Shown here: piece after piece, positions 42,517 through 50,100 of the stretch | Numbering within the stretch: the first letter of the stretch is position 1 | How the letters are laid out: each line of letters opens with the position of its first letter | Notes under the pieces: model-generated | The model's input: only the letters and a program-made list of their open reading frames with translations | Database searches by the model: none | What the model was told of the DNA's origin: nothing | Position numbers and translations under genes: made by a program | Source of the DNA: Halosimplex litoreum | GTDB lineage: Archaea; Halobacteriota; Halobacteria; Halobacteriales; Haloarculaceae | Assembly (NCBI RefSeq): GCF_016065055.1 | Contig: NZ_CP065856.1 | Span: forward strand, 1,115,836-1,179,835 | Length of the DNA: 64,000 nucleotides | Direction: 5' to 3'

Positions 42517-44406
42517 TCAGAGTTCGAGTTCGATCGTTCTGAGCCAGAAGTAAATGAGGACGACCGGTGACGCGAAGACGCCGGCGAAGACGAGGTCCTG
42601 GGCGTGTCGGAGGACGGCCGTCTCCGGCAGGAACGTCCGTGATTCGGTCGCCCGACCGTGAAAGACGGCGCCGGGATTTCGCCAGGAGTCACGCTGGGCG
42701 GTCACCCGAACGAAACTGCCCGTGAGTTCGGTCTCGACCACGCCGTTCGTGTCGGTCGTCGCTTGGGAGTCGCCGAGGCCGAACAGTGACAGGTCCACGC
42801 CCGAGAGCGGCGCGCCCGTCTCCGGGTCGGTCACGGTGACTCTGATCCCGTCGGAGCCAACCGCTTCGATGTCGATCGCCGGCCGAACGTAGGGGACCTC
42901 CGAGTCCACGTCGACCGTGATCGAGTTTCCGTGGATCGTCTCCAGTTCGGTCGCGGGCGAGGCGGCTCGTCTGACCACGATAGTCCCGTAGAACAGGGGT
43001 CGGCGCTGTTCGAACGCGAAGTTCGAGCCCAGCGACGCGGTTCGCATCTCGCCCAGATAGGACTCGTGGCCGACGACCTCCGGGTCCGTCTCGGCGCCGT
43101 CCGACGACCGTATCACCGGTCCCGGACGCCCGCCCGAGGAGTCGACCGCGGGACCCGGTACGTCGGGGACGAGCGACGCCCGAAGGACGTTCTTCGGGCG
43201 ATCGTTCACCGAGGTTCCGTCTTTCGAGACTCTGTAGGTCCGGCTGTACTGTCGGTGCGTGAACACCTGCCAGGACCCTGCGATTCGGTGCTCGCTCCCG
43301 AACCGGACCGACGACAGCAGGGGGCGGCTGCGGAGATCCGACCGGGAAACCGACTCCCCCGACCGCGCCCCGTCGAACGACAGCACGACGGCTTGCGTTT
43401 CCTCGCCCGTGTTGACGACGGTCTGGTCCACGTCGATTCCCCCGCTGTCCGTGACCTGGACGTCCCGCCGATCGGTCGCGATGGTGGTGAACGTCCGGTT
43501 GGCTTCCCTGAAGGAGACGACGTCCCAGTCACCTGCGGACTTGGTCTCCGACCCGTCCCCGGTGTCGGGGTCCCAGTCCCCCCGAGTCACGTTCACCGTC
43601 CGGACGACGGTGAAATTCCCCTTCAGAGTGAGCGTGCGCTCACCGTGAATCCCGGAGAGGTCGTATTCGAACGTCTCGCTTCCGGGGTTCGAGCGCCCGG
43701 TGTAGTTCTCTTTCGCGAGCGGCTCCCGCCTCCCGTCGAGTTCCAGCGTCCGCGTCTCGACGAACGTGCGACTGTAGGAGTAACACGTCCGCTCCCCGTC
43801 GACGTATTCGGTCTCGTTGTCGCTGTCGACGTCCGCCTCCGAGAACGACGTATCGGTACACTCCCCGTCGTCGTACGGCGTGTGCGGGACGAAGAGATAG
43901 TCCGCGAAGTACCGGATCTGTCCCCGGGCGGCGATGTAGTACGGGTAGTTGCCGCCGGTCAATCGTGGTTTCGCGCCGCTGTCGAATCCCATAAACGTCG
44001 CGTGGGCCTGCTTGAATCGGCGACCGGACCTCGGCGAGCTATGGGGAAACACCAGCGAGGAACCGACCCGGCGGCTCAGTGACGCGTGCTGGTCGGCCCG
44101 GTACTCCTGGAACCGGCCCGTGGTCGTCGAAAACCCCATGTCGGCGACTTCGGCGTATCTCGCCGGATCGATGGTACCCCTGTTCGGGTCGGGTTCCTCG
44201 GGCATGTCCGGGTCCCGGTCGGCGTCGTCGGAGTAGTACAGTCGCTCCGGGCCACCGGGGATATCGGGCGCACTCGTGGGGAGCGCCCCGACGACCACGA
44301 CGGGCGTGACGACTAAGACGGCGAGAACTCCGACGGCGGACCACTTGTATCCGGATGATCGACGCATCGGCGAGTGTGGAAAGCGGGGATCCGTTGCCCG
44401 ACTCAC
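42517..44406 (-). CDS. Large membrane-anchored surface protein of the secretion island
   Basis: A 629-aa protein from a GTG overlapping the stop of the pilin gene (GTGA); ATG 44367 (MRRSSGYKWSAVGVLAVLVV) is an alternative. One N-terminal membrane helix (about residues 21-43) and one C-terminal helix (about 605-625) frame a large extracellular beta-rich region. That region has several N-glycosylation sequons (NYTG, NFTV, NVTR, NRTF), two cysteines near 180-210, and an Ig-like end domain with VTVTDPETGAPLSGVDLSLF. It may be the outer part of the secretion apparatus or an adhesin; I recognise no named family. Confidence 0.6.
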   Translation of the reverse strand: MSRATDPRFPHSPMRRSSGYKWSAVGVLAVLVVTPVVVVGALPTSAPDIPGGPERLYYSDDADRDPDMPEEPDPNRGTIDPARYAEVADMGFSTTTGRFQEYRADQHASLSRRVGSSLVFPHSSPRSGRRFKQAHATFMGFDSGAKPRLTGGNYPYYIAARGQIRYFADYLFVPHTPYDDGECTDTSFSEADVDSDNETEYVDGERTCYSYSRTFVETRTLELDGRREPLAKENYTGRSNPGSETFEYDLSGIHGERTLTLKGNFTVVRTVNVTRGDWDPDTGDGSETKSAGDWDVVSFREANRTFTTIATDRRDVQVTDSGGIDVDQTVVNTGEETQAVVLSFDGARSGESVSRSDLRSRPLLSSVRFGSEHRIAGSWQVFTHRQYSRTYRVSKDGTSVNDRPKNVLRASLVPDVPGPAVDSSGGRPGPVIRSSDGAETDPEVVGHESYLGEMRTASLGSNFAFEQRRPLFYGTIVVRRAASPATELETIHGNSITVDVDSEVPYVRPAIDIEAVGSDGIRVTVTDPETGAPLSGVDLSLFGLGDSQATTDTNGVVETELTGSFVRVTAQRDSWRNPGAVFHGRATESRTFLPETAVLRHAQDLVFAGVFASPVVLIYFWLRTIELEL

Positions 44407-44798
44407 GCGGTCAGACCGAGGAGCGACCCCAGGAACCGCACTGCCACCTGGATCACGCCCACGCCGGCGACTGCGACGAACGAGTTCCGGATGCGCTTTT
44501 TCCCTTTTTGTGTCGACTCCGTGTCCGTTCCTGCGGTCATGTACTCGAAGAGCCCGTACGCACCGTTCGGAACGGCCACGGCGAAGATGACCACCGAGAG
44601 GAAGTCCGCGATCTGCCTGATCTGGTTCGTGAGTTCATCTTCCGCCGACGTGTCGTCCTCGCTGTCCCCGCTGTCCCCGCTGTCCCCGCTGTCCTGTGCA
44701 GCGGCGGCTCCCGTCAGCACGAAGAGGGCGACCGCTGCGATCAACACGTACTGTAACCACGTTCTGCCCCTGCCCGACCCCTGTTTTGCAGCGAACAT
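44403..44798 (-). CDS. VirB2/TrbC-like pilin candidate
   Basis: A 131-aa protein. A signal-like N-terminus (WLQYVLIAAVALFVLTGAAA, then AQ) is followed by a short Asp/Ser repeat (GDSGDSGDS) and two membrane helices (FLSVVIFAVAVPNGAYGLFE and SFVAVAGVGVIQVAVRFLGS) separated by a basic loop (QKGKKRIRN). This is the size and topology of VirB2/TrbC pilins and of the related membrane subunits in Gram-positive type IV systems. ATG 44798 lies about 30 bp after an AATTTTAAATTA element, and the gene overlaps the surface protein gene. Confidence 0.6.
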   Translation of the reverse strand: MFAAKQGSGRGRTWLQYVLIAAVALFVLTGAAAAQDSGDSGDSGDSEDDTSAEDELTNQIRQIADFLSVVIFAVAVPNGAYGLFEYMTAGTDTESTQKGKKRIRNSFVAVAGVGVIQVAVRFLGSLLGLTA

Positions 44799-44824
44799 AC
44801 GTCACTGACCGATCGTTGCGTGTC

Positions 44825-44836
44825 TAATTTAAAATT
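44825..44836 (-). promoter_or_regulatory. TATA element upstream of the pilin gene
   Basis: AATTTTAAATTA on the minus strand, centred about 32 bp before ATG 44798; predicted transcription start is near 44804. It probably drives the pilin and surface protein genes. Confidence 0.45.
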
Positions 44837-44930
44837 GTTGTCTTGTGTTCGCCGAGTGAATGTCACGCCAGCCGCCACGAACGGCGTCGGCCGACCGTCG
44901 CGGCTGTGCCCGACGGATCCGGGACCAGTC

Positions 44931-45860
44931 TCAGTCACCGAGGGGGAGTGTCCGATCGCAGGGCCCTCCGGACGGGTCGACGAGCCCGTGTTCGACCGCA
45001 GCAGAGAGGTTCGCGACGGGGACGGTTTCGATTTCACCCCGTGTCCGCCGCTGGCCCGGTGGGACCAGCAACGTGGCGCGCCCTGTCGTTACGGCGGCGT
45101 CCACTTTCGCACCGAGCCGCCGCACTCGTTCGATAGATCCGTCCTCGTCGAGCCGACCGGTCGCGGCGACGCTCCCGTTCAGCCGACACTCCGTCCGGAG
45201 GGCGACGAAACCGAGTGCGACCGGCAGTCCGCCGCTCTCCCCGGAGAGGTACTGCCACGCGTCCGGGACGATGGGTTCGACGTAGTACCCGCCCGCCCCG
45301 CCGTCACCGGCGACGAGCCCCCTCGCGCTCCGGAGCGAACGCTGGAACCCCCGCCCGTAGTCGAGTTCGGTCACGTCGACGTGGATGCCGCTCGCCGGAA
45401 CACGAGTCACGGAGATGTGAACCAACCTCCCGGCGGCGGATTCCGTATCGTACGCGAGTAGCGGAACGATCGCCGTCCGGTTCAGGGCACGGGTCGAAGC
45501 GGTGACGCTGCTCACCTCCCGCAGGTCTCGGACGTCGGTCGCCACCCCCTCCACGTCCCGTTCGACGGAACCGACCCGGTGGTCGACAGCGGCCGTCCAG
45601 CTCGCGTTCGCCACCACGAGGAGAGCGAGGAGGTATCCGAGACGGTTCCGGTCCACGTTCGCCACGGAACTTTCCCGACGAGCAACAAATGCGTTTTGGG
45701 AAGCGGCTCGGTCCTGGCCCGAGACCTCGTACCTCCCGCCGGTCTGCACTGAACGGAGTTCACCCGGTCGCAGCTGGTCGCTCGAACCACCCGGTCGTTC
45801 CCCGTCAGCGGACGGAACCGGACTCGACGCGGAACCGCCTGTGAACGAGATACGCCACAC
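44931..45860 (-). CDS. Membrane-anchored Lon-like serine protease domain protein
   Basis: A 309-aa frame; the real start may be downstream of ATG 45860, because the first 55 residues overlap the preceding gene. One membrane helix (LGYLLALLVVANASWTAAVD, about residues 74-93) is followed by an S16-like domain. LSGESGGLPVALGFVAL (about 210-226) carries the candidate catalytic serine in the GxSxG-type context of Lon. TGRLDEDGSIERVRRLGAKV (about 238-257) matches the Lon segment with the catalytic lysine. There is no AAA ATPase domain. With the proteolytic domain probably outside the membrane, it could process pilin or release toxin tails; that role is inferred. Confidence 0.6.
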   Translation of the reverse strand: MWRISFTGGSASSPVPSADGERPGGSSDQLRPGELRSVQTGGRYEVSGQDRAASQNAFVARRESSVANVDRNRLGYLLALLVVANASWTAAVDHRVGSVERDVEGVATDVRDLREVSSVTASTRALNRTAIVPLLAYDTESAAGRLVHISVTRVPASGIHVDVTELDYGRGFQRSLRSARGLVAGDGGAGGYYVEPIVPDAWQYLSGESGGLPVALGFVALRTECRLNGSVAATGRLDEDGSIERVRRLGAKVDAAVTTGRATLLVPPGQRRTRGEIETVPVANLSAAVEHGLVDPSGGPCDRTLPLGD

Positions 45861-46302
45861 CTGTGACCTCGGCCAAACCGGGTGGGGTCACCGCCGAAGC
45901 GACGACGTAGATCCAGACCAACTGTGCCCGGTCGCTGTCGCCCGACCACACCGTACTCCCGTCCCGATAGAGGAGGACTGGCAGGGTCAGCCGGCAACCG
46001 ACGTATCCGACTCCCAACCCGACCGCGACGAGGAAGAGTCGAGCGGAGCCGTTGTTCGTCGCGAGCAGAAGCGTCCCGAGGGCACCCAGCCCTGTCACTG
46101 CGAGCGCGGCCAGTAGCGTGACGATCAGCCGCCCGTCACTTGGATCGGTGGCGCCGGACCGTCCCGAGCGGTCGTCGGGCGAAGGGGGACGACCGGCGGA
46201 GTGCTCCGGCGCGGCGGAGATTCCGAACCCCGTCGGCTGGACGCCGATCTCCCAGGCTTCGTCGCGGTCGAGACCGCTCTCGCCCTCGTCGCGCCCGCTC
46301 AT
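45805..46302 (-). CDS. Island membrane protein of unknown function
   Basis: A 165-aa protein. An acidic soluble N-terminus of about 55 residues is followed by about four membrane helices (LIVTLLAALAVTGLGALGTL, LFLVAVGLGVGYVGCRLTL, LVWIYVVASAVTPPGLAEVT, with a short basic end). It overlaps the genes on both sides (4 bp with 46299 and up to 56 bp with 44931), so it belongs to the same operon. No family recognised. Confidence 0.6.
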   Translation of the reverse strand: MSGRDEGESGLDRDEAWEIGVQPTGFGISAAPEHSAGRPPSPDDRSGRSGATDPSDGRLIVTLLAALAVTGLGALGTLLLATNNGSARLFLVAVGLGVGYVGCRLTLPVLLYRDGSTVWSGDSDRAQLVWIYVVASAVTPPGLAEVTGVAYLVHRRFRVESGSVR

Positions 46303-46646
46303 AGCACCGTGATTGCACCCAGGTGATCGAGGCCGACGACCAGAAACAGGAACGCGTACGCGACGCCGCGCCGTTCCCTACTGGTCGACGCCGCCCGGTT
46401 CGCGTACCCGAGGACCGCGCTCGTGCACAGAAAGAACAGGCCGAGCGCGCCGTAGAAGCCGATTACGACGCTGATACCGGCGAACGCCCCGACTGCTACG
46501 AGTCCGGCCAGCAGCTCGGACGCGTACGGTCGCCGATCTCGGTCACGGCCGGACGACCGATGCGACGCTGTCGACGACAACGGCGCGTCGACCTGTCGCC
46601 GCCGTTCGCGCGACGGGCGCTCACGTTTCCCGCGTTCCTCGCCCAT
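46299..46646 (-). CDS. Small island membrane protein, first gene of the surface module
   Basis: A 115-aa protein: a very basic N-terminus of about 40 residues (GEERGKRERPSRERRRQ), then three membrane helices (LLAGLVAVGAFAGISVVIGF, GALGLFFLCTSAVLGYANRA, VAYAFLFLVVGLDHLGAITV). It overlaps the next gene by 4 bp. It is the outermost gene of the island on the right and points away from the divergent MoxR gene. No family recognised. Confidence 0.6.
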   Translation of the reverse strand: MGEERGKRERPSRERRRQVDAPLSSTASHRSSGRDRDRRPYASELLAGLVAVGAFAGISVVIGFYGALGLFFLCTSAVLGYANRAASTSRERRGVAYAFLFLVVGLDHLGAITVL

Positions 46647-46880
46647 CACTCGTGCGACGGGATACTTCGGACGGGTTGAAAAAACGACGGGATAGCCGCG
46701 GCGTCACCGACTCGGGCGCGCTCGCGCGATTCGAATCCGGGCCGGCACCAGCGGTCGTCGAGAGCGGCGGTTCCCGCCGGAGACGGTGGAGAGACCACGC
46801 GTCTCGCCCTCCGTGCGGAACCTGACACGGCCGCGGCGTCAGACCCAACGCCTAACTTGTCGGCGAACTCACGGGAGTCC

Positions 46881-47828
46881 ATGGACGTAAGCGAAGCGAA
46901 CGCGGAGTGCGACCGGGTCCTCGACGAGATCGGTTCGGCCGTCATCGCCGACCGGGAGTTCCTCGAGACGGTGCTCCTGGGATTCGTCGGCCGCGGCCAC
47001 GTCCTCATGGAGGACGTGCCGGGGACCGGGAAGACGCTCACCGCCCGCAGCATGGCCACCGCGCTCGGCCTCGACTTTTCCCGCGTGCAGTTCACCCCCG
47101 ATCTGCTCCCCGCCGACATCACCGGCACCCACGTGTTCAACGAGCGCGAACGCGAGTTCGAGTTCAACGAGGGCCCCCTCTTTGCCAACGTCGTGCTGGC
47201 CGACGAGATCAACCGCGCGCCGCCCAAGACCCAGTCCGCCCTCCTCGAAGCGATGGAGGAGGAACAGGTCACCGTCGACGGCGACACCTACGAACTCCCG
47301 TCGCCCTTCTTCGTCCTCGCGACGCAGAACCCCGTCGAGATGGAGGGCACCTTCGAACTCCCCGAGGCGCAGGTCGACCGCTTCCTCGTCAAGTCCTCGA
47401 TCGGCTACCCCGACGAGGCCGGCGAGGAGGAACTACTGCACCGCCGGCTGGGCCGCAGCGAGCAGAGTCCCTCGGTCTCGCCCGTGCTGGACCAGGACCT
47501 GGTGACCGACCTGCGCGACGCGCCCGAGTCCGTCCGCGTCGACGACGACCTGGTGACCTACGTCTCGGCTATCGCCCGCGCGACCCGTCAGGATCGGCGC
47601 GTCGAGGTCGGCGTCTCTCCCCGTGGGACCCAGCGCCTGCTGGAGGCGACCCGCGCCCGCGCCGCCATGGTCGGCCGCGAGTACGTCACGCCCGACGACG
47701 TGAAACGCGTCGCCCAGCCCGTGATGGCCCACCGGGTCGTCCTCACACCCGACGCCCGCGTCGACGAGGTGCGGAAGTCGACCGTCGTCGACGCCGTGCT
47801 CGACGAGGTGCCCGTCCCGACTGTCTAA
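46881..47828 (+). CDS. MoxR-family AAA+ ATPase
   Basis: A 315-aa ATPase. Walker A VLMEDVPGTGKTLTARSMAT lies near residues 40-60, Walker B-like LADEINRAPPKTQSALLEAM near 110, and ATQNPVEMEGTFELPEAQVD near 145, the MoxR signature. It ends with the typical lid domain. MoxR proteins act as chaperone-like ATPases with DUF58 and VWA proteins. Here the DUF58 and DUF4129 genes are nearby but on the opposite strand (50097-53161). ATG 46881 is preferred to an upstream TTG. Confidence 0.9.
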   Translation: MDVSEANAECDRVLDEIGSAVIADREFLETVLLGFVGRGHVLMEDVPGTGKTLTARSMATALGLDFSRVQFTPDLLPADITGTHVFNEREREFEFNEGPLFANVVLADEINRAPPKTQSALLEAMEEEQVTVDGDTYELPSPFFVLATQNPVEMEGTFELPEAQVDRFLVKSSIGYPDEAGEEELLHRRLGRSEQSPSVSPVLDQDLVTDLRDAPESVRVDDDLVTYVSAIARATRQDRRVEVGVSPRGTQRLLEATRARAAMVGREYVTPDDVKRVAQPVMAHRVVLTPDARVDEVRKSTVVDAVLDEVPVPTV

Positions 47829-47849
47829 TCGGTCTGTCTATTTCGTAAC

Positions 47850-47857
47850 GTATTTTC
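47850..47857 (+). promoter_or_regulatory. TATA element of the Tat lipoprotein gene
   Basis: GTATTTTC, centred about 26 bp before ATG 47879, predicts a leaderless transcript. Confidence 0.45.
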
Positions 47858-47878
47858 GAGATTGCCTTATCGGCTTAG

Positions 47879-48949
47879 ATGATGCCACCATCGCGACGAC
47901 GACTGCTGCGACGCGCCGGGGCGGCGCTCCTGGCCGCGTCGGCGAGTGGGTGCCTGGACAGTGGTAGCGATCCGACCGCGAGCGACCCGTCGGCCGGCGA
48001 GCCCGACGACGCCACCAGCCCCACGCCGACGGCCACGTCCGCGCCGGGAGAACTGACGTCGACGCCGACGGCCGGTTCGGTGGGAGCCGAGACCGCGACG
48101 ACGCCGACGGCGTCGTCGTTCGAGACGACGAACGAGAGCTACGGGAAGTGGTTACCGACCCCCGCGGCCGCGGGGATATTCAGACGGGAGGACTACATCT
48201 TCACGTCGGTCGCACCGGGGCCGCTGCTGGCCAACCGAGACCGCGTCAGCGAATCGCTCGTCTCGCGTGCCGAGTTCGACTCGTTCGTCCCGGGCGTCGA
48301 TTCGAGCGAGGACATCACCGCCGGAACGCGCGTTCTCAAGGGCTGGACCGTCGTCGAGACGACCTACGACCGCGACGGGGCCGTCGCGACTGCCGAGGAA
48401 CGCGGGTACACGCGGGACGAGCCCCACCGCGGGTTCGCGATTCGCTCGAACGACAGCGGTGCGACGCTGGCGTTCGGAGACGGTGTCATCGTCGTCTCGG
48501 GCGTCTCCGGGACGGCCTACGAGGGCGAGAAGCGACCGCGGATCGAGGCGGTGATCGACGCTGGAACCGGCAACGCACCCCGGTACGGGGAGGACGTCGA
48601 CGGCTGTGGACGCCTGCTCGACGCGCTCGGGCCCGCCCACCTCGCGACGGGCGCCCCTCACCGGCGCGGCGCGAGCTTCGAGGGCGCCGTCGCCGTCGGG
48701 AAGTCCGCCCGGCTCGGTCCCGAGCGGACGCTGCTTCGCGCGCCGGTCGTGTTCGCCGAGGGCGCCGTCGACCGGGAGGCCGTCGGCGAGTGGGCCGCGA
48801 ACGCCGGACTGTTCGACGACGCCGAGCCGACGACGGCGGTCGACGGCCGCACGGTCGTCGCTCGCGCGCTCGTGCCGACCGAGTCGTTCACCGGCTTCAC
48901 CAGCACGCTCCCCGCCCACGGATCGGAGCGAACGGCGACCCCCGAGTGA
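47879..48949 (+). CDS. Tat-exported lipoprotein of unknown function
   Basis: A 356-aa protein. RRRLLRRAGAALLAASASGC (about residues 6-25) combines a twin-arginine motif with a lipobox cysteine, so it should be exported folded and lipid-anchored. A Thr/Pro linker (about 35-85) leads to an extracellular domain with mixed alpha/beta composition (TRVLKGWTVVETTYDRDGAV; EAVGEWAANAGLFDDAEPTT). I know no function. It ends immediately before the convergent DUF5789-like gene. Confidence 0.78.
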   Translation: MMPPSRRRLLRRAGAALLAASASGCLDSGSDPTASDPSAGEPDDATSPTPTATSAPGELTSTPTAGSVGAETATTPTASSFETTNESYGKWLPTPAAAGIFRREDYIFTSVAPGPLLANRDRVSESLVSRAEFDSFVPGVDSSEDITAGTRVLKGWTVVETTYDRDGAVATAEERGYTRDEPHRGFAIRSNDSGATLAFGDGVIVVSGVSGTAYEGEKRPRIEAVIDAGTGNAPRYGEDVDGCGRLLDALGPAHLATGAPHRRGASFEGAVAVGKSARLGPERTLLRAPVVFAEGAVDREAVGEWAANAGLFDDAEPTTAVDGRTVVARALVPTESFTGFTSTLPAHGSERTATPE

Positions 48950-49270
48950 TCACTCCTCCGTCCCTTCGTCGGTCACCTCGTTCCCTTCGGAGCCGCCGCG
49001 GTCGGAGTAGCGCTGGCGACCGACCGACTCGGCGGGCATCATGTTGAGCATCCCCTGGCGTAGCTCCTCGTCGGACTCGAACGACTGGTCGCCCGCGCCG
49101 GCGAACAGGTTCCGGATGGCGATCGGGTCGGCGCTGGTGCGACCGATCTCCCGGTCGCCGTACTCGGAGACGAGTTCCCCCGCAGTCACCGGGTAGGACA
49201 CCGCCTCGAAGACCGACTCGATCGACCCGAACTCGACGCCCTGGTCGTGATCCTCGTCGCTCTCGGACAT
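48950..49270 (-). CDS. DUF5789-like small haloarchaeal protein
   Basis: A 106-aa acidic protein starting MSESDEDHDQGVEFGSIESV. YPVTAGELVSEYGDREIG (about residues 26-43) is the characteristic core of small haloarchaeal DUF5789-type proteins, as I recall the family. The C-terminal half is low-complexity and charged. The next upstream in-frame start would add 15 basic residues not typical of the family. Confidence 0.6.
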   Translation of the reverse strand: MSESDEDHDQGVEFGSIESVFEAVSYPVTAGELVSEYGDREIGRTSADPIAIRNLFAGAGDQSFESDEELRQGMLNMMPAESVGRQRYSDRGGSEGNEVTDEGTEE

Positions 49271-49360
49271 ACCCGTGTTCCGATCGGCCCGCGCAACTGC
49301 CTTGACCTTGCACACGAACGGGTGCGAGCCGTCGTGCCGAGCGCTCCGGACCGGTCGCCG

Positions 49361-49531
49361 TCAGAACGATGCCTCGGCGAAGACGGTCTCGACGGCGACG
49401 TACGCCACGGCGGCGACGACCAAGACGCCTGCCCACAGCGGACTGTACCAGTGGACCAGCCCGCCGAGGGCCGCCAGGAGACCGATCCCCGCGAGCGTCG
49501 CGACGACTGCCGGGCGAGTAGCGGGTACCAT
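49361..49531 (-). CDS. Small two-helix membrane protein
   Basis: A 56-aa protein, MVPATRPAVVATLAGIGLLA..., with two membrane helices (VVATLAGIGLLAALGGLVHW and WAGVLVVAAVAYVAVETVF). Similar tiny membrane proteins are common in haloarchaea. It is too short for a functional call. Confidence 0.5.
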   Translation of the reverse strand: MVPATRPAVVATLAGIGLLAALGGLVHWYSPLWAGVLVVAAVAYVAVETVFAEASF

Positions 49532-49608
49532 GGTGTCACCCAACTGGTTCGACTGGAGGGCTGGAAACTCTTGTGGTGCGGCGAGTCGGGAGCGCGGGTG
49601 TGCCCGGC

Positions 49609-50100
49609 TCAGGGTTCCAGCGCGTACAGCAACAGCGCGCTGCCGACCAGCAGGAAGACGAGGACGCCGGGCGTGAGCGTGGCGGTCGAGAACAGGAAGA
49701 CGCCCAGCGCGATACCGCCGGCGACCAGCGTCGTGAGCGTGGCGCCGCCGAGGTGGACGAGGATCGCCCGCTGGACGGGCGCGTCGCGACCCAGGTGGTC
49801 GGCGAGGCCGACGACCTGCTCGGCGGTCGTCCAGGTGACGACCGTGGCGGCGGTCACGAGCAACAGGACGGCCGGCGGGGCGCCGCGGGCCCCGGCGTTG
49901 AGGACGCCGGCGAAGATCAGGCCGCTGCCGGCGGTCACGAGCGAGCGGGAGGCCCGGTCGGTCCCGAAGCCGACGACGGCGAGTCCGGCCGCGGCGACGG
50001 CGAACGAGACGAGGTTGACCGCGAGTCCGAGGACGGCGACGACGCCCGGCGCGAGCGCGATCAACACCGACTCGCGGGCGGGGCGACGGACGACGCTCAC
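49609..50100 (-). CDS. Polytopic membrane protein in the DUF58/DUF4129 operon
   Basis: A 163-aa protein with about five helices (for example VLIALAPGVVAVLGLAVNLV and LTPGVLVFLLVGSALLLYAL), starting at a GTG that overlaps the stop of the DUF58 gene (GTGA). It is the last gene of the three-gene operon. Equivalent small membrane proteins follow DUF58 genes in other haloarchaea (I recall DUF7519), but the family name is not certain. Confidence 0.6.
   Translation of the reverse strand: MSVVRRPARESVLIALAPGVVAVLGLAVNLVSFAVAAAGLAVVGFGTDRASRSLVTAGSGLIFAGVLNAGARGAPPAVLLLVTAATVVTWTTAEQVVGLADHLGRDAPVQRAILVHLGGATLTTLVAGGIALGVFLFSTATLTPGVLVFLLVGSALLLYALEP

Noticed and set aside
20410-46646. Classical tRNA-site integrative element.
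   Set aside because: The island lies on the 5' side of the tRNA, I found no integrase gene and no second copy of the tRNA end. Adjacency may be a recombination preference rather than site-specific integration.
46705-46760. A tRNA T-arm-like string (GATTCGAATCCGGGCCGGCACCA) in the gap right of the island, possibly an attachment site fragment.
   Set aside because: The five bases before and after the loop do not pair well, no 5' tRNA half is present, and it does not match the 3' end of the tRNA-Ser at the other border.
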